Assembly: GCF_014298075.1 (NCBI RefSeq)
Contig: NZ_CP060418.1
Span: 2,418,001 to 2,482,000, forward strand
DNA length: 64,000 nucleotides
Direction of reading: 5' to 3'
From: Enterobacter sp. JUb54
GTDB taxonomy: Bacteria; Pseudomonadota; Gammaproteobacteria; Enterobacterales; Enterobacteriaceae
Part shown: one piece after another, positions 1-8,332 of the stretch
Layout: every line of letters starts with the position of its first letter
Position numbering within the stretch: position 1 is the stretch's first letter
The notes under the pieces: model-generated
What the model saw: only the letters and a program-made list of their open reading frames with translations
Databases searched by the model: none
What the model was told of the DNA's origin: nothing
Made by a program: the position numbers and the translations under genes

Positions 1-486
1 CACGCGTAAATCCAGGTGCGCATCGAGGTTGATGATCCCGACTTTTTCTCCCGGAAAAGCATCCAGCACCCCGGCCCCATGAGCGAAGGCGGTTTCATGC
101 CCGCCCCCCAGCACCAGCGTGCGCTTGCCGGCTTGCTGGCAGGCCGTTACCGCTTCGCGCAACGCCTGCTGGGCCGCCTCCAGCGCATCGCCCGCAACGC
201 TAATGGTGCCCATATCCACGCAGCGCTCATGACCGTGATGGCTGGCCATATTCGCCAGCGCCCGCCGTAAAGCCTCCGGCCCTTTTTCCGCGCCAGTGCG
301 CCCGCGATTGCGTCGCACACCTGCATCGCAGGCGAATCCCAACAGGGCGATATCCCCTGCCAGCGCGGCGGGCGTAAAGGCTTCGGCGCGCACGATGGTC
401 TGAAACAGGCGCAGCGCATTGGCGGCTTCCGCGCTATCGTCACGCCCTTGCCAGATATCTGCGGGGGTAGGTTGCCACAACGTCAT
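1..486 (-). CDS. hutG: Formimidoylglutamase HutG (3' part beyond window)
   Basis: Last step of histidine degradation: hydrolyses N-formimidoyl-L-glutamate to glutamate and formamide in the cytoplasm. Translation from the ATG at 486 starts [18 protein letters not shown] and stays open to the window edge, so the C-terminal half is missing. Ureohydrolase (arginase-fold) metal-binding motifs are visible near the edge: GGGHE (first Mn ligand, His) and NLDAHLDLR (second, Asp-x-His-x-Asp). The ATG overlaps the hutI TGA by four bases (ATGA), so the two are translationally coupled in a hutIG operon, as known in Klebsiella and Salmonella, where hutC would follow. No stop, frameshift or odd base use is seen in the visible part. 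Confidence 0.93.
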   Translation of the reverse strand, partial: MTLWQPTPADIWQGRDDSAEAANALRLFQTIVRAEAFTPAALAGDIALLGFACDAGVRRNRGRTGAEKGPEALRRALANMASHHGHERCVDMGTISVAGDALEAAQQALREAVTACQQAGKRTLVLGGGHETAFAHGAGVLDAFPGEKVGIINLDAHLDLRV

Positions 487-1700
487 TGCATCTCTCCTCG
501 TACAACGCGATGCCACAGCGGGCTGCGTCCGGGTTCATACACCATCTCCACCGGATGTTCGGCGTCCCAGATGGCAAAGTTGGCGACAAACCCCTCCGCC
601 AGCTGGCCGTGGCTGTGGTGACGCCCCAGCGCCTGCGCGGCATGACGGGTAACCCCCGCCCACGCCTCTTCCGGCGTCAGGCCAAACTTCACGCAGGCCA
701 TATTCATCGCCAGATGCAGGCTGGCGAACGGGCTGGTGCCCGGATTGTAATCGGTCGCCACCGCCATCGGGACCCGATACTGCCGCAGCAGTTCGACCGG
801 CGGTTTGCGGGTTTCATTGAGGAAATAGAACGCGCCGGGCAGCAGCACCGCCACCGTCGCGCTGCGGCTCATGGCCGCGACGCCCTCTTCCGTCAGATAC
901 TCAATATGGTCGGCAGAGAGGCCACGATAGCGGCTCACCAGCTGCGCTCCGCCAAGGGAGGAGAGCTGTTCCACGTGCCCGCGAACCGGAATGCCGCGCG
1001 CCTGGGCGGCCTGGAAAACGCGTTCGGTTTGCTGCGGGCTGAAGCCGACGTTTTCACAGAACACGTCCACGCTTTCAAACAGCCCCTCTTCCCACAGCGT
1101 CGGCAGCAGGGTTTCACACACCAGCGTAATGTAGTCGTCCGGGCGGTCTTTATATTCCGGCGGCGTGGCGTGGGCGGACAGCAGCGTTGGCGACAGCTCC
1201 AGCCCATTGTTTTCGCCGAGCCGGCGCGCGACCCGCAGCATTTTGCGTTCGTTTTCCAGATCCAGCCCGTAGCCGGACTTGATCTCCAGCGTGGTCACCC
1301 CTTCGCGCAGCAGGCGGTCCAGCCGCTGCTGGGCCAGTACCAGCAACTGTTCTTCGCTGCTGTCGCGGGTGGCGCGCACCGTGGCGTTAATGCCGCCGCC
1401 GTTGGCGCTGATCGTCTGGTAAGAGACGCCGTTCAGCCGCTGCTCCCACTCCTGCGCCCGGCTGCCGCCGAACACCAGATGGGTATGGCAGTCAATCAGC
1501 CCCGGAGTCAGCAATCTGCCGCCCAGATCGATGCTCCGCCCTGCCGGGGCGACATGTTCAGGCACAATGGCTTCAATCCGGCCATCGCGCACCAGCAGCA
1601 CGTGGTGATCCCGCAAGCCGTAAGGTTGCGAGTCGTGAGGATTCAGGGTGGCGAGACGAGCATTTCGCCAGATAACGCGTTCGGAAGTGGCTTCAGTCAT
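483..1700 (-). CDS. hutI: Imidazolonepropionase HutI
   Basis: Third enzyme of histidine utilisation: hydrolyses 4-imidazolone-5-propanoate to N-formimidoyl-L-glutamate. The 405-residue product beginning [13 protein letters not shown] shows amidohydrolase-superfamily metal motifs: [10 protein letters not shown] near residue 70, the [10 protein letters not shown] region, SADHIEYL and a late [10 protein letters not shown] loop carrying the Asp ligand. The frame is open 126 bases further upstream to 1826, but the start at 1700 gives the usual family length and leaves a HutC-like operator in the leader; an in-frame ATG at 1742 is the alternative. It overlaps hutG by four bases and is the first gene of the hutIG transcription unit. 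Confidence 0.95.
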   Translation of the reverse strand: MTEATSERVIWRNARLATLNPHDSQPYGLRDHHVLLVRDGRIEAIVPEHVAPAGRSIDLGGRLLTPGLIDCHTHLVFGGSRAQEWEQRLNGVSYQTISANGGGINATVRATRDSSEEQLLVLAQQRLDRLLREGVTTLEIKSGYGLDLENERKMLRVARRLGENNGLELSPTLLSAHATPPEYKDRPDDYITLVCETLLPTLWEEGLFESVDVFCENVGFSPQQTERVFQAAQARGIPVRGHVEQLSSLGGAQLVSRYRGLSADHIEYLTEEGVAAMSRSATVAVLLPGAFYFLNETRKPPVELLRQYRVPMAVATDYNPGTSPFASLHLAMNMACVKFGLTPEEAWAGVTRHAAQALGRHHSHGQLAEGFVANFAIWDAEHPVEMVYEPGRSPLWHRVVRGEMQ

Positions 1701-1710
1701 ACCGGTCAAC

Positions 1711-1732
1711 TTGTCATGGGTTGTATAGACAT
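1711..1732 (-). promoter_or_regulatory. Probable HutC (GntR-family) operator upstream of hutI
   Basis: The plus strand reads TTGTATAGACAT at 1721-1732, an imperfect palindrome with the GT-N4-AC spacing typical of GntR/HutC operators; a related half-site TTGTCAT lies just before it. It sits 11-32 bases upstream of the chosen hutI start. HutC repression of hut operons, relieved by urocanate, is established for Klebsiella; assigning this exact site to HutC is inference from position and pattern. Confidence 0.45.
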
Positions 1733-1918
1733 TTATTTTCATTCCGCAGGGAATGTCAATCAACGCCGGGGTAATTGTTATTTTTTTGTGACCAAACACG
1801 AGGGAAGCCCGGAGAATCTCAACCATTTACACTAACTTTTTCACGCTGCGTCTTCCCGTTTCGCTTAACTTAGTATAAAAAGCAGGTTTTAAAGGCGGTT
1901 ATACCCGTCATTTACGGC

Positions 1919-1955
1919 TTGCCAACTGACGCGCCTGAATGATTTTTTGTATAAT
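1919..1955 (+). promoter_or_regulatory. Candidate ybhC promoter (-10 TATAAT)
   Basis: A perfect -10 hexamer TATAAT lies at 1950-1955, about 130 bases before the ybhC ATG. The best -35 at 17-bp spacing is only a weak TGACGC at 1927-1932; TTGCCA at 1919-1924 is too far (25 bp). The rest of the hutI-ybhC gap (1701-2087) holds no other gene. Confidence 0.4.
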
Positions 1956-2087
1956 AGCGCCCCCATAATTCGGGTTGCTTCGAGGCGAAACATCAACACG
2001 CGCCAACAGCGAGGCAGCCTGGAGTGATGACAGGTCTAAGAGTCTAATAGAACAGGCTCTTAATCATTGATTCTTGCCCGGAGAAAC

Positions 2088-3371
2088 ATGAACACATTCT
2101 CAGTATCTCGCCTGACGCTGGCACTGGCCTTCGGCGTGACGTTGTCCGCCTGTAGTTCTACCCCTGCCGACCAACAGCCTTCGACGCAGGCTGCGCCGGG
2201 TACCGCCTCTCGCCCGGTATTAACCGCCGATGAAGCGAAGAACTTCACCCAGGCCAGCTATTTCCAGTCTCTGGATCCGAATGCTGCGGCGTGGACCCCA
2301 TCGGCTATCAGCACACCGGCACAGCCTGACTTCGTGGTCGGCCCGGCTGGCGGCCAGGGCGTAACCCATACCACCATCCAGGCCGCGGTAGATGCCGCTA
2401 TCGCACGCCACTCCGATCGTCGCCAGTATATTGCGATTCTGCCGGGCGACTACGCGGGCACCGTCTATGTTCCGGCCGCCCCTGGCGCGCTGACCCTGTA
2501 CGGTACCGGCGAAAAACCGATGGACGTGAAAATCAGCCAGGCCATTGATTCCGAGATGGACCTGAACACCTGGCGCCACCTGGTCAACCCGGCCGGTAAA
2601 TATATGCCAGGCAAACCGGCGTGGTACATGTTTGACAGCTGCCAGAGCAAACGCGCGGCCACCGTCGGCGTGATGTGCTCGGCGGTATTCTGGTCGCAGA
2701 ACAACGGCCTGCAGTTGCAGAATCTGACCATCGCCAACAACCTGGGCGACAGCGTCGATGCCGGAACTCACCAGGCTGTTGCCCTGCGCAGCGACGGTGA
2801 CCAGGTGCAGGTTAACAAGGTCAACATCCTCGGTCGTCAGAACACCTTCTTCGTCACCAACAGCGGCGTGCAGAACCGTCTGCAGAACGATCGCCAGACC
2901 CGCACGCTGGTGAGCAACAGCTACATTGAAGGCGATGTCGATATCGTTGCTGGCCGCGGTGCGGTGGTGTTTGATAACACCGAGTTCCGCGTCGTCAATT
3001 CCCGCACGCAGAAAGAAGCCTACGTCTTTGCGCCGGCAACCCTGAAGAGCGTGACCTATGGCTTCCTCTCCGTAAACAGCCGCTTTACCGCTTCCGGTGA
3101 CGGCGTAGCGCAACTGGGCCGCTCTCTGGACGTCGACGGCAACACCAATGGTCAGGTTGTTATCCGCGACAGCGCGATCAACGAAGGCTTCAACGTCGCC
3201 AGACCGTGGGCCGATGCAACGGTATCGAACCGCGCATTTAGCGGCAACACCGGCGCGGCAGACGAGAAAGGCGCTGTGCAGCGCAATCTCAACGACAACA
3301 GCTTCAACCGCATGTGGGAATACAACAACCGCGGCGTGGGTAGCGTGATCGTTGCCGAGCCGAAGCAGTAA
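2088..3371 (+). CDS. ybhC: YbhC, outer-membrane pectin-methylesterase-fold lipoprotein (acyl-CoA thioesterase)
   Basis: Product of 427 residues, the same length as E. coli YbhC. It begins MNTFSVSRLTLALAFGVTLSAC: a lipoprotein signal with lipobox LSAC, so Cys-22 is predicted to be lipidated; the next residue is Ser, consistent with outer-membrane sorting. The rest is a carbohydrate esterase family 8 right-handed beta-helix (FVVGPAGGQGVTHTTIQAAVDAA, later GRQNTFFV and YIEGDVDIVAGRGAVVFDN, the last carrying the catalytic Asp region). E. coli YbhC has reported thioesterase rather than pectinesterase activity, so its substrate is uncertain. The ATG at 2088 follows GGAGAAAC; a TTG at 2067 is less likely. 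A strong terminator follows. Confidence 0.92.
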   Translation: MNTFSVSRLTLALAFGVTLSACSSTPADQQPSTQAAPGTASRPVLTADEAKNFTQASYFQSLDPNAAAWTPSAISTPAQPDFVVGPAGGQGVTHTTIQAAVDAAIARHSDRRQYIAILPGDYAGTVYVPAAPGALTLYGTGEKPMDVKISQAIDSEMDLNTWRHLVNPAGKYMPGKPAWYMFDSCQSKRAATVGVMCSAVFWSQNNGLQLQNLTIANNLGDSVDAGTHQAVALRSDGDQVQVNKVNILGRQNTFFVTNSGVQNRLQNDRQTRTLVSNSYIEGDVDIVAGRGAVVFDNTEFRVVNSRTQKEAYVFAPATLKSVTYGFLSVNSRFTASGDGVAQLGRSLDVDGNTNGQVVIRDSAINEGFNVARPWADATVSNRAFSGNTGAADEKGAVQRNLNDNSFNRMWEYNNRGVGSVIVAEPKQ

Positions 3372-3379
3372 GCGTTAAC

Positions 3380-3405
3380 GGGGGGAGATTATCCCCCCTT
3401 TTTTT
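3380..3405 (+). terminator. Rho-independent terminator of ybhC
   Basis: Six G (3380-3385), loop AGATTAT, six C (3393-3398), then a run of T to 3405. It lies nine bases after the ybhC stop and separates ybhC from the redox module. Confidence 0.85.
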
Positions 3406-3557
3406 GCCCTCCCCACTCTTCCCCTGTCTACATCGCACCGCCTGGCGGTTGCTCCGCGCTAAATTTTTTTTCATCCAGCGAAACTTTTGGTGCTGCTGTG
3501 GCGAACTGACTATCAGAGTCACCTGACCATAACGCCCTGACATCGCTGGAGCTGATA

Positions 3558-4130
3558 ATGAAAATGTTCAAAAACCTTGCCCGAACCCTGACCCTGACCG
3601 CCGCGCTGGGCCTCTCCGCCACCGCATTTAACGCAAGCGCGGCGCTGCCCGTCGGCGCCAAAGCCCCGGCCTTTGAACTACAAGGGGCGCTGGCCGGCAA
3701 GCCGATAACCTTCTCCCTGCAGCAGGCCCTGAAAAAAGGACCGGTGGTGCTCTATTTCTTCCCGGCGGCATTTAGCGCAGGCTGCACCATCGAGGCCCAC
3801 GATTTTGCTGAAGCCACCGATTCGTTCACCAAAATGGGCGCCACCGTCATCGGCGTCACCGCCGGAAACACCGACCAGGTGAGCGACTTCTCGCGCCTGG
3901 AGTGCCGCGATAAGTTCGCCGTCGCTGCCGACCCGGGAGCCAAAGTAGCGGCGCAGTATCAGACGCTGATGGAGATGAAGGGCAAAACCCTTTCCGACCG
4001 CACGTCGTACGTCATCGCCCCGGACGGCAATATTCTGCTGAGCTATACCGACAGAAACCCGGACAGCCATATCGAGAAAACCCTGGCGGCGGTCAAACAG
4101 TACGACACCGCGCATCCGCAAACTCACTAA
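3558..4130 (+). CDS. Exported peroxiredoxin (BCP/AhpC-TSA family)
   Basis: A 190-residue thiol peroxidase with an N-terminal Sec signal (positively charged start, hydrophobic core LTLTAALGLSATAF, likely cut after NASA near residue 28), so it should act in the periplasm. The mature part is an AhpC/TSA thioredoxin fold; the peroxidatic Cys is C76 in FSAGCTIEAHDF, the BCP-type motif, and C116 in ECRDKF is a candidate resolving Cys. It is first in a tight block with a DsbD-like reductase 15 bases downstream, then a sigma and an anti-sigma gene. Bacterial peroxiredoxins exported next to DsbD/ScsB-type reductases are known to receive electrons from them. Family confident; the exact oxidant is unknown. 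A second ATG at 3564 is possible. Confidence 0.85.
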   Translation: MKMFKNLARTLTLTAALGLSATAFNASAALPVGAKAPAFELQGALAGKPITFSLQQALKKGPVVLYFFPAAFSAGCTIEAHDFAEATDSFTKMGATVIGVTAGNTDQVSDFSRLECRDKFAVAADPGAKVAAQYQTLMEMKGKTLSDRTSYVIAPDGNILLSYTDRNPDSHIEKTLAAVKQYDTAHPQTH

Positions 4131-4145
4131 GCCCAGAGGCCAGCC

Positions 4146-5378
4146 ATGCTCACCGCCATGCTGGCCGCCTTTATTGGCGGCATCATACTCAACTTTATGC
4201 CCTGCGTTTTTCCGGTGATCTCCCTGAAAGCGCTCGGTCTTCTGCGTCATTCGGACAATGCCGCCAGCGCGCGGCGTGAAGGGCTGGCGTTTTTACTCGG
4301 CGTGATCGTCACCATGATGCTGCTGGCCGGTATTCTGCTGGCCGCCCGCGCGGGTGGTGCGGCCGTCGGCTGGGGTTTCCAGCTGCAGTCGCCGCTGGTG
4401 ATTGCCCTGCTGTCGCTGGTGATCCTCAGCGCGGCGCTCAACCTGCTGGGAGTATTCGAGGTTGGACTGGCGGCACAGCGGGTCGGCGCGCTGGATATCG
4501 GTCGCGGGGCGTTTTTCCGCTCGGCGATGACCGGCGCGCTGGCTATCGTGGTGGCAACCCCCTGCGCTGCGCCGTTTATGGCCAGCGCGATTGGCTATGC
4601 GCTGGTGCAGCCTCCGGCTACGGCGCTGGTGGTTTTCTTCGCCCTGGCGCTGGGGTTTTCCGCCCCCTTCACCCTGGTCTCGCTGTTTCCGGCGCTGGCG
4701 TCGCGTCTGCCGCGGCCGGGGGCGTGGATGGATACCCTCAAACGCGCGCTGGCGTTTCCGATGTTTGGCGCCTACGCCTGGCTGGTCTGGGTCCTTGCGC
4801 AGCAGGCCGGTAGCGGCGCGCTGGCGACATTGCTGGCGGTGTCCGTGGTGCTGAGCTTCGCCGCCTGGCTGTATGGCATCGCCCAGCGGCGACGCTTCCA
4901 GGGCAAAGGGCACAGGTCGCTGTTTGCCGTGACCGCGCTGCTTGCTATCGCCGTGGTTGCCCCGCTGGCAGGCCTGATGCATCCCGGTGCGGTTTCGACC
5001 GAGGCCGTCGCTGACGCCGACGTTGCGGCACAAAAATGGACGCCGCAGGCCGTGGCGACCCAGCGCGGGCACGGTAAGGCTATCTTTGTGAACTTCACCG
5101 CCTCCTGGTGCATCACCTGTCAGGTGAATGAAAAAACTTCGCTCTCGACCCAGGCGGTCAAAGCGGCGCTGGCACAAACCGGGACGCTGTATATGGTGGC
5201 AGATTCGACTAAATTTAATCCGGATGTTGATGACGCGCTGAACCAGTTTGGTCAGGGTGGCCTGCCGCTGTACGTGGTCTACCCTGCCGACGGCGGACCG
5301 CCGAAGGTGCTGCCGCAGGTCCTGACGCCGGGCATTGTCGTCAACGCGTTACAGCAGGCCACCGGCAAAAAAGCCTAA
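4146..5378 (+). CDS. Short DsbD-like thiol:disulfide transporter with C-terminal thioredoxin domain
   Basis: A 410-residue inner-membrane protein. It starts directly with the DsbD transmembrane beta domain and lacks the N-terminal periplasmic alpha domain of E. coli DsbD. Redox cysteines are recognisable: C20 in NFMPCVFPVISLK and C140 in VATPCAAPFM, the membrane pair that takes electrons from cytoplasmic thioredoxin. After about eight hydrophobic segments comes a periplasmic thioredoxin domain with WCITC (C322/C325) and a cis-Pro loop GGLPLYVVYP. The expected role is to pass reducing power to a periplasmic partner, here plausibly the peroxiredoxin encoded 15 bases upstream. The sigma-factor gene begins 16 bases after its stop, so it is part of one transcription unit. 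Confidence 0.87.
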   Translation: MLTAMLAAFIGGIILNFMPCVFPVISLKALGLLRHSDNAASARREGLAFLLGVIVTMMLLAGILLAARAGGAAVGWGFQLQSPLVIALLSLVILSAALNLLGVFEVGLAAQRVGALDIGRGAFFRSAMTGALAIVVATPCAAPFMASAIGYALVQPPATALVVFFALALGFSAPFTLVSLFPALASRLPRPGAWMDTLKRALAFPMFGAYAWLVWVLAQQAGSGALATLLAVSVVLSFAAWLYGIAQRRRFQGKGHRSLFAVTALLAIAVVAPLAGLMHPGAVSTEAVADADVAAQKWTPQAVATQRGHGKAIFVNFTASWCITCQVNEKTSLSTQAVKAALAQTGTLYMVADSTKFNPDVDDALNQFGQGGLPLYVVYPADGGPPKVLPQVLTPGIVVNALQQATGKKA

Positions 5379-5394
5379 ACGCACAGGGCGGATT

Positions 5395-5952
5395 ATGGAA
5401 ACAAACGATAGCGCGCGCGACAGCTGGCCCGCGCTAATGGAGCAGGCCCAGGCGGGCGACCGGCTCGCCTATACCCGACTGTTAAAAGCGCTGGTGCCGG
5501 TGATTCACTCGCAGGTTCGCAAGCGTGTCGCCGATGAGGCGTTGGTCGAGGATGTCATTCAGGATGTGCTGTTGACGGTGCATCGGGTACGCCATACCTA
5601 CGATCCGGCGTTCCCGTTTTTACCGTGGTTGATGGCGATTATTTCGGCGCGGGCCGTGGATGCCCTGCGCCGACGGGGTCGCTACCAGCAATGGGAGATC
5701 CCCGAAGAGAGTCTGCCGGAGCCATCGGCCGCCCCGGATGGCCAGCGGCGAGAACGTCGGGAAGAGCTGGCCGGCTATTTACGCCAGCTTCCGTCGCGCC
5801 AGAGAGCCATCGTGGAGCATGTCCATCTGCGCGAAATGAGCCTGACGGAGGCCGCTGCGCATAACAATCTGAGTGTCGCCGCGGTGAAGTCACTGCTGCA
5901 CCGGGCGCTGAAAAATCTGCGCCGTTTTGGAGCTCATCATGACCGATCATGA
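5395..5952 (+). CDS. ECF-type RNA polymerase sigma factor
   Basis: A 185-residue protein with the two ECF domains. Region 2 includes VEDVIQDVLLTVHRVRHTYD followed by PFLPWLMAIISARAVDALRRRGR (-10 recognition and core binding). Region 4 is LPSRQRAIVEHVHLREMSLTEAAA with the helix-turn-helix LSVAAVKSLLHRALKNLRR (-35 recognition). The F-P-FLPWL-I---R-VD pattern matches the group of ECF factors paired with NrsF anti-sigma proteins. The ATG at 5395 is preceded by AGGGCGG; an in-frame upstream start at 5335 would run into the reductase gene and is unlikely. The stop overlaps the anti-sigma gene by 14 bases, which suggests coupled synthesis. It probably drives its own operon; the target promoter could not be read. 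Confidence 0.87.
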   Translation: METNDSARDSWPALMEQAQAGDRLAYTRLLKALVPVIHSQVRKRVADEALVEDVIQDVLLTVHRVRHTYDPAFPFLPWLMAIISARAVDALRRRGRYQQWEIPEESLPEPSAAPDGQRRERREELAGYLRQLPSRQRAIVEHVHLREMSLTEAAAHNNLSVAAVKSLLHRALKNLRRFGAHHDRS

Positions 5953-6568
5953 CCTGTTAATTGAAAAACTGAGTCGCGAGATGCGGCCGGTTAAACGACT
6001 GCGTTCGACCGGATGGCGCGTGCTGCGCTGGCTGGCGGTGGCGCTGCCGTGCGCGGTTGCCGCCAGTTTCCTGGTGCAGCGTAGTCCGACCGACTGGTCG
6101 CAGCCCAGGGCCCTGATGGCGGTATTTCAGCTGCTGCTGGCCTTTCTGCTCGGTACGCTGGCCATCCGCAGCGCCTTTACCCTCAGCATCGCCGGTCGCC
6201 GCGCGCTAAGCTGGAAAGCGCTGCTGCCGATTGGGCTGCTGTGGCTGGGGTTGAGCCTTAGCAGCATTCCGCATCCGTCACAGCCGGTGGCTGAGAGCGA
6301 CAGCGTCACCTGTTTTACCTTTTTGCTGGTGGTCAGCGTGCCGATGATGGTGTTGATGATTGCCAGCCTGCGCCGTAGCCGCTCGCTGCATCCGGTACGC
6401 AGCCTGGCGACCGCCGGGCTGGGGATCGCCTGCATGGCGGTCAGCCTGCTGGCGTTTTGTCATCCGGTGCATCTGCACGCGATGGATTTTGTGATGCACC
6501 TGGCGGCGATAGTGACGATAGTGGCGCTGACGGTGCTGGTTGGGAAACGCTGGGTCTCACTGACATAG
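5939..6568 (+). CDS. NrsF-type (DUF1109) membrane anti-sigma factor
   Basis: A 209-residue protein with a short cytoplasmic N-terminus (LIEKLSREMRPVKRLRSTGWR, the characteristic DUF1109 start) and about six hydrophobic segments. It is expected to hold the neighbouring ECF sigma factor at the membrane. Cysteines occur at 38, 125 (SVTCF), 165 and 174 (AFCHPVH). The 125/174 spacing resembles the two conserved cysteines of Caulobacter NrsF that are needed for sensing metal or thiol stress. It overlaps the sigma gene by 14 bases in a different frame. The signal and mechanism are inferred from the family and from the redox genes upstream. Confidence 0.8.
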   Translation: MTDHDLLIEKLSREMRPVKRLRSTGWRVLRWLAVALPCAVAASFLVQRSPTDWSQPRALMAVFQLLLAFLLGTLAIRSAFTLSIAGRRALSWKALLPIGLLWLGLSLSSIPHPSQPVAESDSVTCFTFLLVVSVPMMVLMIASLRRSRSLHPVRSLATAGLGIACMAVSLLAFCHPVHLHAMDFVMHLAAIVTIVALTVLVGKRWVSLT

Positions 6569-6870
6569 CGCAATGGGTATGGGGTCCTGGGGGTCATTGA
6601 CTCCGCAATGTTTACTCGATCCCACCGCCGTGCGGGAAATGTTGTTGGCTACGAGCTGACAGCGAGGGGGTTGGCGCATAAAGAAAATTGGCGGGAACGC
6701 AGGTGCGCATCCAGGACTGGCCACCAGGACGGTGGCCAGAGGGCAGGTCGAGACAGGGATGTCGAGTCCAGCCCGGTCCGCCAGATGAAGCCGGAGTGGA
6801 GCACACCGCGAAGCGGCAATTTTCAGCGCAATGCCGGGGGTCCTGGGGGGCGAGCGAAACGCCCCCCAGG
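6567..6870. repeat. Imperfect direct repeat bounding a 258-bp step, ending in a perfect hairpin
   Basis: AGCGCAATG followed within five bases by GGGGTCCTGGGGG occurs at 6567-6593 and again at 6825-6850 (spacing between the two parts 5 versus 2 bases). The second copy runs into a perfect 11-bp inverted repeat, CCTGGGGGGCG (6842-6852) and CGCCCCCCAGG (6860-6870), with loop AGCGAAA. The first copy overlaps the anti-sigma stop codon. No convincing gene lies between them. The rest of the gap to 6953 shows nothing else recognisable. Confidence 0.7.
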
Positions 6871-6953
6871 CCGTTCACCCGCAACGGCGTTAAGAAAAGA
6901 TGCCGGACCCATCGTGAACGGAACAGCCCGCTGAAGGGTATTCTGTCAACCGG

Positions 6954-7949
6954 TTAATACGCGTTAACCACCACCCACATTGGGCCCTGACCGACGGCAT
7001 AACGCCCTTTCTCTGTCAGCAGCCCCTGCTCACCGGCGATCTCATAGACCGCAATATGGTGCGATTTCTGCCCCGCGGCGATCAGATATTTACCGCTGTG
7101 ATCAAGGTTGAACCCGCGCGGTTGCGCTTCGGTCGGCTGGTAACCCTCGATGGACAATACGCTGCCATCTTCGGACACGCTGAAGACGGTAATAATGCTG
7201 GCAGTACGGTCACAGGCATACAGATGACGGCCATCCGGGGTCAGATGAATGTCCGCAGCCCAGCGCACATCGCTAAAGCCAGCAGGCATCATATCCAGCG
7301 TCTGGACGCACTCAATCTTGCCGTGCGGATCTTTCAACTCCCAGACATCGACGGAGCTGTTCAGCTCATTCACGCAGTAGCCGTACTGTTGATTCGGGTG
7401 GAACACCATATGGCGCGGGCCAGCCCCTTCAACGGTCGTCACTTCCGCCGGATCCTGCGCGGCCAGGAATCCATCATCGCTGAGGGTAAACAGGCAGATA
7501 CGATCCTGCTTCAGCGCCGGAACCCACAGGGTGCGGTTATCCGGAGAGATATTGGCCGAGTGGCACCCTTCCAGACCTTCCACCACCGCGACGGTTTCAC
7601 CCGGCAGGCCGTCGATCAGCGGCGTCACGCTCACGCAACCGGCGTTGTAGGAGGCGCTGAAGATAAAACGCCCCTGATGATCGGTCGAAATATGCGTCGG
7701 ACTGCCCGGCAGAGCCGCTTCACCCGCGAAAGTCAGCGCACCGTTATCAGGCGCAATGCGGTAAGCCAGAACGCGAAACTCCGGACGCACGCCAACATAG
7801 AGATACTCTTTATTCGGGCTTACCACCATCGGCTGAACCTGGCCTGGGGCATCCACCACCTGCACAAGCTTCAGGTTACCCTCGTGATCCAGACTCCAGA
7901 CATGAATCTGCTGGCTTTCCGGGCTGGCGGTATAAACGGTTTGTTTCAT
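6954..7949 (-). CDS. pgl: 6-phosphogluconolactonase
   Basis: Second step of the oxidative pentose phosphate pathway: hydrolyses 6-phosphogluconolactone to 6-phosphogluconate in the cytosol. At 331 residues it equals E. coli Pgl (YbhE), a seven-bladed beta-propeller of the lactonase family, seen here as repeating blades such as [46 protein letters not shown] and [14 protein letters not shown]. The start [18 protein letters not shown] is chosen at 7949, preceded on its strand by GGAAAGGAGCAGTC; a longer open frame to 8075 runs into an ERIC element and is not used. It is transcribed alone, divergent from ybhA. Confidence 0.95.
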   Translation of the reverse strand: MKQTVYTASPESQQIHVWSLDHEGNLKLVQVVDAPGQVQPMVVSPNKEYLYVGVRPEFRVLAYRIAPDNGALTFAGEAALPGSPTHISTDHQGRFIFSASYNAGCVSVTPLIDGLPGETVAVVEGLEGCHSANISPDNRTLWVPALKQDRICLFTLSDDGFLAAQDPAEVTTVEGAGPRHMVFHPNQQYGYCVNELNSSVDVWELKDPHGKIECVQTLDMMPAGFSDVRWAADIHLTPDGRHLYACDRTASIITVFSVSEDGSVLSIEGYQPTEAQPRGFNLDHSGKYLIAAGQKSHHIAVYEIAGEQGLLTEKGRYAVGQGPMWVVVNAY

Positions 7950-7985
7950 GACTGCTCCTTTCCTCACTGCACATGGAAAACGTAA

Positions 7986-8183
7986 ATACCCGTCATACTT
8001 CAAGTTACATGTGCGTTGGCAATACTCGGCCCATCCCTGGGCCTCGCCCTTACGGGCGCAGTAAACTGCGTTCAAATTCGTTCCTGACGAATTTGTCCTC
8101 GTTCACCCCAGTCACTTACTTTAGTAAGCTCCTGGGGATTCCCTGCGTCGCCGCCTTCATGCAACTCGAATTATTTAGGGTAT
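7986..8183. repeat. ERIC (IRU) repeat carrying an internal insertion
   Basis: The left arm ATACCCGTCATACTTCAAGTT with TGCGTTGGC, the core CACCCCAGTCACTTACTT...GTAAGCTCCTGGGGATTC, and the right arm CAACTCGAATTATTTAGGGTAT are all recognisable as the Enterobacterial Repetitive Intergenic Consensus. Full ERICs are about 127 bp; this one is 198 bp because roughly 70-80 extra bases follow TTGGC (about 8021-8100). It lies in the pgl-ybhA divergent gap, about 40 bases from the pgl start, so it may be transcribed in a leader. Confidence 0.85.
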
Positions 8184-8332
8184 GCATTTTTGTTCATCAA
8201 CGCATTCATCTGTCTGCTGAATGGATGCAATGTATAACTCATTTAACGGTCGATGCTGAAAAATTTGCCCCTGAAGCAGAGCGGTGTACCATCATGGCCT
8301 GCTTACTTGTCACCATTAACCGGAAACCACAC

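Noticed and set aside
486-1835. Long open frame on the plus strand opposite hutI (449 codons)
   Set aside because: It is the antisense shadow of a GC-rich gene; no domain, ribosome-binding site or sensible composition, whereas hutI is a clear family member.
2220-3113. Long open frame on the minus strand opposite ybhC
   Set aside because: Antisense shadow without recognisable motifs; ybhC on the other strand has a signal peptide and full family length.
6608-6957. Short overlapping open frames on both strands between the anti-sigma gene and pgl
   Set aside because: Rich in Arg, Gly, Pro and Trp with no ribosome-binding site or family resemblance, and they run through the hairpin and repeats.
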